Of a stretch of 14,137 bases of DNA, positions 1 to 10,464 are shown in pieces. The translations under genes and the position numbers were made by a program. Numbering within the stretch: the stretch's first letter is position 1; each line of letters opens with the position of its first letter. This DNA comes from Methanobacterium sp. (GTDB lineage: Archaea; Methanobacteriota; Methanobacteria; Methanobacteriales; Methanobacteriaceae). Location of the stretch: positions 1 to 14,137 of the forward strand of contig JAHKLQ010000074.1 of assembly GCA_020854975.1 (NCBI GenBank), given 5' to 3'. The notes under the pieces were generated by a model. It did no database searches. It worked only from the letters and a program-made list of their open reading frames with translations, and was not told the origin of the DNA.

Positions 1-1
1 A

Positions 2-163
2 ATGAATGTTCCTTTCCTAGGAATGCTTCCTTTGGATATGGAAACAGTTGAAGCTTCTGATATTGGAAGTCCTATTGTGCTTAAAATGCCGGAATCAGAA
101 ATTTCAGTTAAAATAACCAAAATAGTTGATAAAATCGAGTCGAAAATCTTCAAAGATTCATAA
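2..163 (+). CDS. Mrp/MinD-family P-loop ATPase, C-terminal fragment
   Basis: An open frame entering from the left edge codes for about 53 residues and stops at TAA 161-163. The visible part contains VPFLGMLPLD, then VEASDIGSPIV, then a short helix-rich end (KITKIVDKIESKIF). In Mrp/NBP35 (ApbC) and related MinD-like ATPases, the last strand reads 'P-hydrophobic-LG-x-IP-hydrophobic-D' and is followed by 'ASD-x-G-x-P', so the match is to the C-terminal end of that family. These proteins bind ATP and often carry or transfer iron-sulfur clusters; that role is family knowledge, as the Walker motifs and any cysteine pair lie outside the window. The first in-window ATG (2-4) is internal, not the start. 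The gene converges on radA. Confidence 0.7.
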   Translation: MNVPFLGMLPLDMETVEASDIGSPIVLKMPESEISVKITKIVDKIESKIFKDS

Positions 164-249
164 TTTCTTTAATTTCAGTTATTCCTGTTCTGCAAGGATT
201 TTCTTCTGATACAAATCATACCAAAATAACATATGCGCTCAATCAGGTT

Positions 250-293
250 AAAAAGAAAAAAAGGAAGGTTGCAGATTTAAATTATCAATCTGC
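250..293 (-). terminator. Hairpin plus oligo-T terminator behind radA
   Basis: A perfect 7-bp inverted repeat (GCAGATT 271-277 and AATCTGC 287-293, 9-nt loop) lies 33 bp past the radA stop. Read on the minus strand it is followed by a run of T residues broken by one C (complement of the A-rich stretch 250-262). The oligo-T tract alone would suffice for an archaeal terminator; the hairpin may stabilise the 3' end. It also lies between two converging genes. Confidence 0.55.
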
Positions 294-325
294 CTATTAT
301 TCTACATAATTATTAATTCGTAGTT

Positions 326-1261
326 TTAATCTACAATTCCTTCTGTGGCTATTTTGAACACAGTTTCACCCTCTGGTAAGTGAGGGCTGTCCACTAATCG
401 AGCTATACGTTTACCTGCCAGTCCTTTTTTCAGCCATATTCTGTAGGTGGCGGCGTGTCCCAAAACATGCCCTCCAATAGCCTTGGTGGGGCTGCCGAAA
501 AAGGCATCTGGACGGGCCTGCACCTGATTAGTTACAAAAACAGCTACATTGTAAGTGTTGGCTATGTTTTGTAGGGTGTGCAAGTGTTGGTTTAGTTTCT
601 GTTGTCTGGTAGCTAAGGATTCTCTTCCCACGTACTCTGCCCTGAAGTGGGCAGTAAGTGAATCTACAATCACCAGGCGGATATTAACGTCTTTTTGTAT
701 GAGTTCATTAACTTTATCTGCCATTAATATTTGGTGGGCTGAGTTAAATGCCCTAGCAATGTGAATTTTACTTAAAACTTCATCCACGTCCAGTTCGAAT
801 CCTTCTGCAATTTGTTGTATTCTTTCAGGTCGAAAAGTGTTTTCAGTATCGATATAAACACATTCTGCACCCAATCCGCCTTTTTCTGGGGGTAACTGCA
901 CAGTTACTGCTATTTCATGGGATATTTGGCTTTTACCGGATCCAAATTCGCCGAAAACCTCGGTTATGGCCTGAGTTTCTATTCCTCCACCAATTAACTC
1001 ATCCAACCCTGTGCTTCCTGTGGCGACACGGCCCACATCTTGTCTGCGTTCCATCACATCCAGAGCTGTTTCAAAATCAATCTGCTCAGCTTTACGAGCA
1101 GCTTCTATAACCTTTTCAGCTACTCCCTCACCAATTTCGACTTTAACACTTAGTTCTTTGGCTGTGGATGTGGCCAGCCTCATCATATCTCCAAAACCAG
1201 CATCCCTTAATTTTTGAGCGGTTTTTTCTCCTACATTTGGTAAATCTTCCAGTTCCACCAT
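326..1261 (-). CDS. radA: DNA repair and recombination protein RadA
   Basis: This is the archaeal RecA/Rad51 recombinase, which forms ATP-dependent filaments on single-stranded DNA and drives strand exchange. At 311 residues it has the normal archaeal length. An N-terminal helix-hairpin-helix domain ([12 protein letters not shown], 7-18) is followed by the polymerisation motif FETA (63-66). The ATPase core has Walker A GEFGSGKS (104-111), Walker B LVIVDS (196-201), FRAEYVGR (206-213) and the L2 DNA-binding loop region [20 protein letters not shown] (245-264). The ATG start at 1261 is preceded by GGGAGAT (1267-1273). A TATA-like stretch at 1285-1291 is too near the start codon to leave room for that ribosome binding site, so the gene may be read through from rpa, 112 bp upstream, or have another promoter in the gap. 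RPA, its functional partner, is that neighbour. Confidence 0.97.
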   Translation of the reverse strand: MVELEDLPNVGEKTAQKLRDAGFGDMMRLATSTAKELSVKVEIGEGVAEKVIEAARKAEQIDFETALDVMERRQDVGRVATGSTGLDELIGGGIETQAITEVFGEFGSGKSQISHEIAVTVQLPPEKGGLGAECVYIDTENTFRPERIQQIAEGFELDVDEVLSKIHIARAFNSAHQILMADKVNELIQKDVNIRLVIVDSLTAHFRAEYVGRESLATRQQKLNQHLHTLQNIANTYNVAVFVTNQVQARPDAFFGSPTKAIGGHVLGHAATYRIWLKKGLAGKRIARLVDSPHLPEGETVFKIATEGIVD

Positions 1262-1373
1262 AGTTAATCTCCCTTTTGAACTTGTTTTATACTAAATCTA
1301 GATCTCGCATTGGTTTTTAAGTGAAGTTCTCGTTTTAATATTCTGATACTTTTTAATATCCTATTTCAAGTAA

Positions 1374-3749
1374 TTAAAGTTTAACGTCCACTAGTTTCTT
1401 GGCGTTTAAACGTATTTCCTCGTTGTATTCGTCGAAGCTGGCATCAGCGATCACGGTAATCTGTCTACCTACAAGATCACCCACTTTTTCTTCCAGGGAT
1501 CCTTCATCTCCAGTGGCAGCTATGATTTCCTCTGCTTCAGGTGTGGTCATTCCCAGAACTTCTTCAGCTGATTGGCGGAAGAATGTCATACTTATGGTTC
1601 CAGTGTCATCTTCCAGCATGAGTCCAATGATCATCAGCATGTTGGGTTTTTCAATTTCTTCACCACAAATATCACATATGTAAGCGTCATCCACCCAGTT
1701 AACCCTTTTGTTACAGTTAGGACACATTTCAAAGAGTATCTTATTACCTCGGATATCAATAACCTCTCCAGACACCTTAATGTTCTGGTCTCCCTCTTCA
1801 ATATCTTCAATTTTCTTAGGGGGATATATTTTATCTTGAATCTCATCCAAAGTTGGAATGGATGTTTCATCTTCTTTGGCTTTGGTTATGAGTGTTGTTC
1901 TACCTACACTGATCTCTATATGGTCATTTCTTAAATTAACCCGTGGGTTCTCAATTTTAATAGCTTCTCCTTCTTTAAGGGGGGCATTGGCCTGGTCATC
2001 CCAGAGTGAAGCTCTTACCACTCCTGTATCATCAGCTATTTCAATTGAACGGACAATACCTGTGCTGCCGTCGCTTTTGGTGAACTGATTGGGTTCACTC
2101 GTACTTAAAATCCGGCCAATGATGCTCACATCCCGGTCTCCTTCAGCCAATTCTTCAATCTTTTTAGTCTGATAGAGCATGGATTCCACATCTTGCAGGG
2201 AGGGTAAATTTGAGATCTCATCTTCTGTAGGTTTCAATATCCTGGAAGTTTTACCCACACTTAGATCCACCTGATATTCGCCCAGGCGGCTGCGAGCATT
2301 CTCAATTTTCAGGGCATCGCCTTCTTTCATGGGATATTCTGCTTTACTGTCCCACATGGAAACTCGTACCATGCCTGTTTCGTCTGCTATTTCTGCGGTC
2401 CTAACCAGGCCGGTGGTTCCATCATCTCTCTGGAATTCGTTAGGTTCGTAGAGATTAACTACACGTCCAATAATGTCAACTTCTTCCCCATCATCTTCAA
2501 TGTTGCTTAAATCAGTGATTTTAACTGGTTTTATGTATTTACCCACTTCACTCAGGACTTCCTCCATTTTCTGGTCTATAGGTGGATTTACGATGAGTTT
2601 ACTGTTCCAGTTAGTGTTCGCCCGGTAATTGGTGCCTGAGTAATCGTCAAATTCAATGTTACCCCCTATGATTTTCAGGATATTTCCTTTCTTTATCTCC
2701 ATTTCGGTATCTTCATTCCACAGGGTCACCCGGATAGTTCCAGTGTCATCCTCTAACTCCAAGGATTTAACTTTTCCGGTGCTACCATCATCTCTTTCAA
2801 AGGTGATGGTGTCATAAACTTTACTCACCAGGCCCACTAGGGTAACATTCCTTATTTCATGAGCATCTCCTAATTTAAGAACATTTTCCTGGTATTCTGG
2901 GACATCAAATTCTCCTTTTTCTATTCTACCAATCCAGGAATGACTTAGAGATACTTCTCCATTGCGAACTCTGCTTTGAGCCCCCCGAACCTTTATGGCG
3001 TCACCCTCTTTTAATTCCAAATCTTCTATCAGTGCAGTGTCTTTGTTCCACAGAGTGAATTGCATGCTACCGCTTTCATCCTGCAGTTCCAAAGAGGCCA
3101 CCTTACCATCTCTACCATCACGATCAAAAGATCTTACCCTGGGAATCCTAATAACACGGGCTGCCACGTTAACGGTCATATCTCCTTTAATGTCATTTAA
3201 AGGAGTTATTTTATCATCGTAAGGGGGGAAGTCAGGATAATCCTTTGAATCTAATTTTTCCAGAGAGGAACGTACGTTTAGGTGAGTTTCATCCTCACGG
3301 AAACCCTGTTTCACTTCCACGTCATTGATTTTAACCACATCACCTTCCTGGAATTTATCCAGCATTTTGATGTTTTCTGTCCAAAAAACAACCCTTATCC
3401 TACCAGTGTCATCAGCAAGGATCAGGTTGGCAAGTTTACCTTCCCGTCCCTTTTTGCTGGTGAATTTTTTGACATTGGAAATACTCATTACTCGTCCCAG
3501 CAGGTTAATATGTTGTGTGCCTGTTTCTAAATCATTTATCTTCCAGAATTCTTTTGTTTCTTCCAGAGCTTCGTTTTTTTCAGTAATAAAGTCCCCTACC
3601 ACCATATGGGCAATACTAATGTCATCGATAAAACTTACATCCGCATTTTCTTTCTTATATTGTTCCATTTTTTCTAAAAATTCTTCATATGAGATTTTAT
3701 CCTTGATTTTCTCATATTCGTCCTTTATCTCTTGACTCATTTCCCTCAT
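1374..3749 (-). CDS. rpa: Replication protein A (RPA), multi-OB-fold single-stranded DNA binding protein
   Basis: RPA coats single-stranded DNA in replication, repair and recombination. The 791-residue chain begins with a charged helical region (1-65). Five canonical OB-fold repeats follow at about 72-165, 180-275, 290-388, 407-503 and 528-622. Each carries a 'D-D/E-x-G-x-x-x-hydrophobic-x-x-W' strand, for example [11 protein letters not shown] and [11 protein letters not shown]. The last domain (645-791) holds a zinc ribbon, CPNC 676-679 and CDIC 692-695 (C-X2-C-X12-C-X2-C), and ends in a sixth OB-like element where the tryptophan is replaced ([11 protein letters not shown]). ATG 3749 has GAGGG 7 nt upstream; an ATG at 3740 is a weaker alternative because its purine-rich element is only 2 nt away. 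A likely TATA box sits at 3830-3842. The neighbouring radA on the same strand suggests joint expression. Confidence 0.93.
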   Translation of the reverse strand: MREMSQEIKDEYEKIKDKISYEEFLEKMEQYKKENADVSFIDDISIAHMVVGDFITEKNEALEETKEFWKINDLETGTQHINLLGRVMSISNVKKFTSKKGREGKLANLILADDTGRIRVVFWTENIKMLDKFQEGDVVKINDVEVKQGFREDETHLNVRSSLEKLDSKDYPDFPPYDDKITPLNDIKGDMTVNVAARVIRIPRVRSFDRDGRDGKVASLELQDESGSMQFTLWNKDTALIEDLELKEGDAIKVRGAQSRVRNGEVSLSHSWIGRIEKGEFDVPEYQENVLKLGDAHEIRNVTLVGLVSKVYDTITFERDDGSTGKVKSLELEDDTGTIRVTLWNEDTEMEIKKGNILKIIGGNIEFDDYSGTNYRANTNWNSKLIVNPPIDQKMEEVLSEVGKYIKPVKITDLSNIEDDGEEVDIIGRVVNLYEPNEFQRDDGTTGLVRTAEIADETGMVRVSMWDSKAEYPMKEGDALKIENARSRLGEYQVDLSVGKTSRILKPTEDEISNLPSLQDVESMLYQTKKIEELAEGDRDVSIIGRILSTSEPNQFTKSDGSTGIVRSIEIADDTGVVRASLWDDQANAPLKEGEAIKIENPRVNLRNDHIEISVGRTTLITKAKEDETSIPTLDEIQDKIYPPKKIEDIEEGDQNIKVSGEVIDIRGNKILFEMCPNCNKRVNWVDDAYICDICGEEIEKPNMLMIIGLMLEDDTGTISMTFFRQSAEEVLGMTTPEAEEIIAATGDEGSLEEKVGDLVGRQITVIADASFDEYNEEIRLNAKKLVDVKL

Positions 3750-4042
3750 TTTATTTCCCTCATCAATATCTCTCTTTAGATCCTATTATTAAATCATCTA
3801 TCTTATTCAATATAACATTTGTATTACATAATATAAATATATTATTACTGAGGGTAGTTTCTCCACTGAATGCTTTCGTTATATAATATAATGTAATTAG
3901 TCCGAGCTTGTGAGAAGTAATGCTGCTATTTGGATTCTGAGATATAGGCATAACAATTATAATCTTAGTCATGTTTTAGATGGGTAATCTTTTTATAATA
4001 GTTAGTTTGATAAAACTATATATCTTATTGGGGTGAGAACCT
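3750..4042. promoter_or_regulatory. Divergent promoter region between rpa and the MarR gene
   Basis: This very AT-rich region holds no convincing gene; a 69-codon minus-strand frame inside it looks spurious. For rpa, the minus strand has a TATA-like stretch at 3830-3842, giving a leader of roughly 55-60 nt. For the plus strand there are two TATA-like stretches, 3879-3890 and 3990-4000; the second lies about 45 bp before the MarR start codon and fits that gene best. The 3823-3834 and 3885-3897 segments form an imperfect inverted repeat built on ATTACA/TGTAAT. Confidence 0.5.
3998..4019. promoter_or_regulatory. Candidate MarR operator (nested palindrome)
   Basis: Two nested inverted repeats share this site: TAGTTT-gata-AAACTA (4003-4018) and, further out, ATAGTT (3998-4003) with AACTAT (4014-4019). 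It starts at the edge of the TATA-like stretch 3990-4000 and ends 23 bp before the MarR start codon, where a bound repressor would block transcription. MarR dimers bind palindromes of this size, and autoregulation is common in the family. Assignment is by position and symmetry only, and AT-rich DNA produces such repeats by chance. Confidence 0.4.
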
Positions 4043-4468
<426 letters not shown>

Positions 4469-4543
4469 AACCTTACAAAAAACGAAATAAATCAGGATTT
4501 TTCACAATAAATTCATAAATTATATTTAAATGGAGGATATCAA

Positions 4544-5794
4544 ATGTCAATGACCATGGCAGAGAAAATACTTGCAAAAGCAGCAGGATTAAACGAAACA
4601 GAAGCAGGTAATATTGTAATGGCCAACATCGACGTGGCCATGACTCATGATCTAACTGGACCCTTATCTGTGAAATCATTCCAGAAAATCGGAGTGGATC
4701 AGGTATGGGATCCAGAAAAAATTGTGGTTCTTTTTGATCATCAGGTACCGGCTGACTCCCTGGAAGCAGCTCAAAACCACATATTCCTGAGAGAATTCGT
4801 GGAAAAACAGAAAATAACCAACTTTTATGATGTTAGAGAAGGAGTATGTCACCAGGTACTGCCTGAAAAAGGACATGTGGTCCCCGGGGAAGTAGTGGTA
4901 GGAACAGACTCCCATACATGTACCCATGGAGCATTAGGGGCATTTGCCACAGGAATTGGATCAACAGATATGGCCATGGTATTTGCCACAGGAAAACTCT
5001 GGTTTAAGGTTCCAGAAACCATAAAATTCGAAATAGAAGGAAAACTCGGAAAATATGTGTACTCTAAAGATGTAGTACTGGATATAATCGGACAAATCGG
5101 AGCAGACGGTGCAACCTACCAGGCCTGCGAGTTTGGAGGTGAAACCACCCGTAACATGTCAGTATCCCAGAGGATGGCAATGTGTAACATGGCCATAGAA
5201 ATGGGAGGGAAAACCGGTATGGTGGAAGTGGATGATGCAACTATCAACTACCTTAAAGGCCGTACAAACAAACCCTACGAGGCATTTACAACTGATGAAG
5301 ATGCAGAATCCCTCACCACCATGTATGTGGATGTAAATGATCTGGAACCTCAGATCGCCTGTCCTCACAATGTGGACAATGTCAAACCAGTAGGCGAAGT
5401 GGAAGGAACACCCATAGACCAGATATTCCTGGGTTCATGTACCAATGGACGTCTGGATGATCTTCAGGTGGCAGCAGAAATACTTAAAGGAAAACAGGTT
5501 GCCCAAGGTGTGCGTATGCTGGTAATACCCGCTTCCCGAGAAATTTACAGCCAGGCACTGGAACAAGGACTTATAAACACCTTTGTGGATGCCGGAGCCC
5601 TGGTATGTAACCCATGCTGTGGACCGTGCTTAGGTGGTCATGTGGGATTCCTGGGACCTGGAGAAGTAAGTCTCTCCACTTCCAACCGAAACTTCAAAGG
5701 AAGACAGGGAAGCCCTGAAGGAGAAGTTTACCTTAGTTCAGCAGCTGTAGCTGCAGCATCAGCTATCAAGGGTGCAATAACAGATCCAAGATAA
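4544..5794 (+). CDS. leuC: 3-isopropylmalate dehydratase (isopropylmalate isomerase), large subunit
   Basis: This is the catalytic large subunit of an aconitase-superfamily hydro-lyase that moves the hydroxyl group of 2-isopropylmalate to give 3-isopropylmalate in leucine synthesis. The 416 residues match the short archaeal LeuC/homoaconitase class. Visible motifs are [13 protein letters not shown] (34-46), [15 protein letters not shown] (120-134), FLGSCTNGR (295-303) and [12 protein letters not shown] (355-366). The likely [4Fe-4S] ligands are C299, C359 and C362. ATG 4544 has GGAGG 7 nt upstream; in-frame ATGs at codons 3 and 5 are less well placed. The large subunit alone does not separate LeuC from the homoaconitase of coenzyme B synthesis (AksD/HACN). 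The call rests on the small-subunit loop and the neighbouring leuB. Confidence 0.87.
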   Translation: MSMTMAEKILAKAAGLNETEAGNIVMANIDVAMTHDLTGPLSVKSFQKIGVDQVWDPEKIVVLFDHQVPADSLEAAQNHIFLREFVEKQKITNFYDVREGVCHQVLPEKGHVVPGEVVVGTDSHTCTHGALGAFATGIGSTDMAMVFATGKLWFKVPETIKFEIEGKLGKYVYSKDVVLDIIGQIGADGATYQACEFGGETTRNMSVSQRMAMCNMAIEMGGKTGMVEVDDATINYLKGRTNKPYEAFTTDEDAESLTTMYVDVNDLEPQIACPHNVDNVKPVGEVEGTPIDQIFLGSCTNGRLDDLQVAAEILKGKQVAQGVRMLVIPASREIYSQALEQGLINTFVDAGALVCNPCCGPCLGGHVGFLGPGEVSLSTSNRNFKGRQGSPEGEVYLSSAAVAAASAIKGAITDPR

Positions 5795-5856
5795 TATCAA
5801 AGGAAATAGTTAATAAACGCTTGATCACGAGTGTAATATACGTAAAGGTGGTAAAT

Positions 5857-6369
5857 ATGGATAATATGATTAAAGGAAAGGTTTGGAAGTTTGGGGATGA
5901 CGTGGACACGGATATAATCCTCCCCGGCCGATACCTGGTGTTAACCGAAGAAGAAGAACTTGCAGCATGTGTAATGGAAGGACATGATCCTGATTTCTCC
6001 AAAAAAGTGAAAAAAGGAGATATTATGGTGGCAGGAAAAAATTTTGGCTGTGGATCATCCCGGGAGCATGCACCCATAGCTATTAAGGCCGCAGGAATCT
6101 CTGCTGTAGTAGCGGAGTCTTTTGCGAGAATATTCTACAGAAACTCCACAAACATAGGTTTACTCCTCATAGAATCTAAAGGAATCTCAAAAAATGTTGA
6201 AGAAGGGGATGAAATTGAGATAAACATGGATAAAGCGGTTTTAAAGGATTTAACCAATTCTAAAGAGTTTGAAATAAAACCACTGCCTGAATTCATGATG
6301 GGTATCATGAATGAGGGAGGACTCATCAGTTACCTGAAAAACCACCTTGCAGAGATAAAAGACGAATAA
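5857..6369 (+). CDS. leuD: 3-isopropylmalate dehydratase, small subunit
   Basis: This is the swivelling small subunit that completes the active site of the isomerase with the large subunit, 62 bp upstream. The 170 residues are typical for archaeal LeuD/AksE. Motifs are DDVDTDIILPGRYL (14-27) and NFGCGSSREHAP (62-73). The specificity loop reads YLVLT (26-30). The Methanocaldococcus jannaschii homoaconitase small subunit MJ1271 has an arginine in this loop (R26) that recognises tricarboxylates; here that position is valine (V28), which favours the hydrophobic substrate of leucine synthesis. The start at ATG 5857 is chosen because AGGTGG lies 5 nt before it. The frame also extends upstream to a TTG at 5821 with no ribosome binding site, and ATG 5866 is an internal alternative. 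Confidence 0.87.
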   Translation: MDNMIKGKVWKFGDDVDTDIILPGRYLVLTEEEELAACVMEGHDPDFSKKVKKGDIMVAGKNFGCGSSREHAPIAIKAAGISAVVAESFARIFYRNSTNIGLLLIESKGISKNVEEGDEIEINMDKAVLKDLTNSKEFEIKPLPEFMMGIMNEGGLISYLKNHLAEIKDE

Positions 6370-6438
6370 AGACGAAATATGACTTTAAATTAAAAATAAC
6401 TAATAAAATAATTAATAATAAGGTAAAGGTGTTAATGT

Positions 6439-7425
6439 ATGTATAAAATATCAGTTATACCTGGCGATGGAATAGGTAAGGAAGTTATGGAGGCCACACT
6501 CCATGTTTTAGAAGCAATAAATGTTGAATTTGATTATATTTTTGCTGATGCAGGAGATGAGTACATGGAAAAAACAGGGGTGGCCTTACCCCAGGAAACC
6601 TTGGACATAGTCAAAGCATCAGAAGCATGCCTATTCGGAGCTGCTGGAGAATCAGCAGCTGATGTAATTGTTAAAATGAGGCAGGAACTTGACTTATACG
6701 TTAATCTCCGACCAGTGAAATCCTACCCTGGTACTAAATGTCTTTTCGATAATCTGGACTTTGTCATAGTCCGGGAAAACACCGAAGGATTATACATAGG
6801 CCTGGAAGATGAAACTGATGAAGGAGCAATTGCCAAAAGAGTGGTAACCAGGAAAGCTTCCGAGAGAATATGTAAATTTGCCTTTGAATATGCTAAAAAA
6901 ACTGAAAGAAGTAAAGTAACCGCAGTTCACAAAGCAAACGTTCTTAAACAAACTGATGGAGTTTTCAAGGGTACTTTCTATAAAGTGGCAGAAGATTATC
7001 CTGAAATGGAACTGGATGACCGTTATGTGGACGCCACTGCTATGTTCTTCATCACCAAACCAGAAATGTTCGATGTAATTGTAACCACCAACCTCTTTGG
7101 AGATATACTATCAGATGAAGGAGCCGGACTGGTAGGTGGGTTAGGATTAATCCCTTCAGCTAATATTGGAGATAGCCAGGGATTGTTCGAACCAGTTCAT
7201 GGTTCTGCTCCCCGAATCGCTGGTAAAGGAGTTGCCAACCCAGCTGCTATGATGTTATCGGCAGTGTTGATGCTGGAGTACTTGGATGAATATGAAGAAG
7301 CCCGCAGACTTGAAAATGCCCTGGTAAATGTCCTACAAGAGGGTAAAGTAGTAACTCCAGACCTGGGTGGCAGTGCATCCACCATGGAAATGGCCGCAGA
7401 AGTAAGAAAGAAACTGGAAGCCTAA
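6439..7425 (+). CDS. leuB: 3-isopropylmalate dehydrogenase (isocitrate/isopropylmalate dehydrogenase family)
   Basis: This is an NAD-dependent oxidative decarboxylase of 3-isopropylmalate, the next step after the isomerase encoded just upstream. The 328 residues fit the compact archaeal type. Motifs are PGDGIGKEV (8-16), the substrate-binding RENTEGLY (112-119), catalytic HKANVLKQTDG (164-174) with K165, the metal-binding segment NLFGDILSDEGAGLVGG (218-234) with aspartates 222 and 226, and the cofactor segment EPVHGSAP (251-258). AAAGGTG 7 nt before the ATG supports the start. The homoisocitrate dehydrogenase AksF is a close paralogue in methanogens, and sequence motifs alone do not exclude it; the LeuD-type loop next door favours LeuB. 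Gaps of 62-69 bp between the three genes suggest one transcript. Confidence 0.85.
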   Translation: MYKISVIPGDGIGKEVMEATLHVLEAINVEFDYIFADAGDEYMEKTGVALPQETLDIVKASEACLFGAAGESAADVIVKMRQELDLYVNLRPVKSYPGTKCLFDNLDFVIVRENTEGLYIGLEDETDEGAIAKRVVTRKASERICKFAFEYAKKTERSKVTAVHKANVLKQTDGVFKGTFYKVAEDYPEMELDDRYVDATAMFFITKPEMFDVIVTTNLFGDILSDEGAGLVGGLGLIPSANIGDSQGLFEPVHGSAPRIAGKGVANPAAMMLSAVLMLEYLDEYEEARRLENALVNVLQEGKVVTPDLGGSASTMEMAAEVRKKLEA

Positions 7426-7440
7426 AAATATATGCTTGTC

Positions 7441-7504
7441 TAAAAAGGCCTTATTTTTTTTTTAAAATTCTTTATTTTAATTCCATCTTCATTTCTTTTT
7501 TTTT
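7441..7504 (+). terminator. Oligo-T terminator behind leuB
   Basis: Two long T runs follow the leuB stop: T10 at 7454-7463 and T9 at 7496-7504. The first sits just behind the self-complementary AAGGCCTT (7445-7452). Runs like these are the standard termination signal in archaea. Their position ends the MarR-leucine block before the next promoter. Confidence 0.7.
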
Positions 7505-7601
7505 CAGGTTGTCATTTTTTAGTTATTATTTTTCTAAAAATGTGGCTTCTAGCATTAAGGGTTACAGATTTAATCATTACCTGGATCTATTACATACAAT
7601 T

Positions 7602-7660
7602 TTTATATACTATAATACACATTCTGTTATTATAAGGAATTTAAAAGTTAATTTCGAGGT
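7602..7660 (+). promoter_or_regulatory. Promoter and ribosome binding site of the cysteine desulfurase gene
   Basis: TTTATATA at 7602-7609 is a good archaeal TATA box. Initiation about 25 bp downstream (near 7630) would leave a leader of some 35 nt containing GAGGT (7656-7660), 5 nt before ATG 7666. Together with the T runs upstream this marks a new transcription unit. Confidence 0.5.
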
Positions 7661-7665
7661 ATCTC

Positions 7666-8862
<1,197 letters not shown>

Positions 8863-8888
8863 CATAACATAAAAGGAGATAAGAGAAC

Positions 8889-8972
8889 ATGACTAGAGCT
8901 CAATGGATATCTATTTTCATCATTTTAATTATGGTTGTAAGTTCAGTGGCTGCTGTTTTAGTGGCGCTGTAA
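8889..8972 (+). CDS. Small hypothetical single-span membrane peptide (27 residues)
   Basis: A 27-codon frame begins at ATG 8889 and stops at TAA 8970-8972. The peptide starts MTRAQW and continues as an almost unbroken hydrophobic helix rich in I, V, L and A (about residues 6-27), with one basic residue (R3) before it. It ends directly after the hydrophobic stretch. A strong ribosome binding site, AGGAGAT (8873-8879), lies 9 nt before the ATG, and the gene starts 26 bp after the desulfurase stop and 70 bp before ribH, in the same orientation. These features make it a credible gene, though very short. By the positive-inside rule its N terminus should be cytoplasmic. I do not recognise a family and assign no function. 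Confidence 0.6.
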   Translation: MTRAQWISIFIILIMVVSSVAAVLVAL

Positions 8973-9042
8973 TAATCTATTATTTCGGAAAAATTATTTC
9001 GTAGGAATTAATTTAAAAACAAGTTTCATGGAGGATAATTAT

Positions 9043-9453
<411 letters not shown>

Positions 9454-9531
9454 TTGGATTATTAATCCATATCCAATTTATTTTATTTTCATATGATCTA
9501 CTAAATTTTGACCATTTTTTGGAGAAATATC

Positions 9532-10464
9532 ATGGAAATACTCACCCCTCATGATTTAAAAGACAAATTCCAGGATCCCTGGATTGCCCCTTACCAGAAA
9601 GTCCTTACCATGGTAGATGGGGATCAGGTGGAGATTGTGGAATATCATCCCTGCATTTCCGGCTCCCAGTGGATGATCTACCAGTACCAACGTAGCAGTG
9701 ACATAGTTTTAAAGGCCAAAAGAGATGGGAATCGCCACACCTTCCTGGTAAAGGTAGGTAAATCTAATTTAAGCCTTAAACCCAGTTTACACGCTGCAGG
9801 GATTGAAGAAGTATCTGTGGAAGGGGATGAAGTTAAAGTGGTTCATGCTGGCCTGGCTGGTGCAGGTGTAGGAGCGGCCATGTGTCGGGGGATGGCTGAA
9901 GGTGTAAAAAGGGTGGAACTTCAGGATATTGGGGGTGGATCCAAGGTGGGAAGAGCCACAGTAGTAACTCCACGCCTTCAAAAAGTGGTTATAGGAATTG
10001 ATGACACAGACACCAAAGAGGAAGGTGCCACCTGGACATTAGCCCATAATGTAGGTGCAGAACTAACTAAAAAAGGCTACCAATACATTGATCATATCAC
10101 TGTCCAACTTTACCCACATAACCCCAACAAAACCCAGAATTGTGTGGCCATAGCCCTAGTATTTGCAGTTGAACCTGGTAAAAAGGATAAACTGGTTCAA
10201 GAAGTAGTTGAACTTCTTAAAAAAGGAACTTTATCTGATAAAACAGCAATTGCAGTTCTTGAAGGAATTCCGGTCCCTGAAAAACTCAGATCTTATGGTG
10301 AATCTGCTAAAACCTCCATGTTAACTGTAGAATATGCTGAAAGAGTGGCTGAAGAGGTAGGTGTGGAACTGATGGAAGTAACTGGTTCTCAGGGGAAGAT
10401 AGGTGCTTTAGCTGCGTTAGGAATGTATGATGATATTGAAGAGGCAGTGAAAGTTTATTATTAA
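9532..10464 (+). CDS. Methanogenesis marker protein 11
   Basis: This 310-residue protein matches the family known as methanogenesis marker 11, found almost only in methanogens and, to my knowledge, without an assigned reaction. The N-terminal half (1-145) has a glycine-rich segment, HAGLAGAGVGAAMCRGMAEG (105-124). The C-terminal half carries VIGIDDTDTKEEGATW (153-168) and ends with GSQGKIGALAALGMYDD (285-301). The GIDDTD and G-x-x-G-x-IGALAA elements also occur in TiaS, the enzyme that attaches agmatine to the tRNA-Ile2 anticodon, which suggests a related nucleotide-binding, possibly kinase-like core. Start ATG 9532 has GGAGA 6 nt upstream; the frame extends to a TTG at 9508 without such support. 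It follows ribH by 78 bp on the same strand. Confidence 0.85.
   Translation: MEILTPHDLKDKFQDPWIAPYQKVLTMVDGDQVEIVEYHPCISGSQWMIYQYQRSSDIVLKAKRDGNRHTFLVKVGKSNLSLKPSLHAAGIEEVSVEGDEVKVVHAGLAGAGVGAAMCRGMAEGVKRVELQDIGGGSKVGRATVVTPRLQKVVIGIDDTDTKEEGATWTLAHNVGAELTKKGYQYIDHITVQLYPHNPNKTQNCVAIALVFAVEPGKKDKLVQEVVELLKKGTLSDKTAIAVLEGIPVPEKLRSYGESAKTSMLTVEYAERVAEEVGVELMEVTGSQGKIGALAALGMYDDIEEAVKVYY

Noticed and set aside
3763..3972. 69-codon minus-strand frame upstream of rpa
   Set aside because: It is isoleucine- and asparagine-rich, as random AT-rich DNA would give, overlaps the likely rpa promoter, and has no clear ribosome binding site or recognisable family.
4517..4530. TATA-like stretch just before leuC
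   Set aside because: It is only about 15-25 bp from the leuC start codon, so initiation from it would fall at or inside the gene and remove the clear GGAGG ribosome binding site.
5821..5856. Upstream TTG extension of leuD
   Set aside because: The TTG lacks a ribosome binding site, whereas AGGTGG is 5 nt before ATG 5857, and the shorter protein has the normal family length.
9028..9042. Upstream ATG of ribH
   Set aside because: The ribosome binding site GGAGGAT overlaps this codon, so it serves ATG 9043.
9508..9531. TTG extension of the marker 11 gene
   Set aside because: GGAGA lies inside the extension at the right distance for ATG 9532, and the extra eight residues match nothing in the family.
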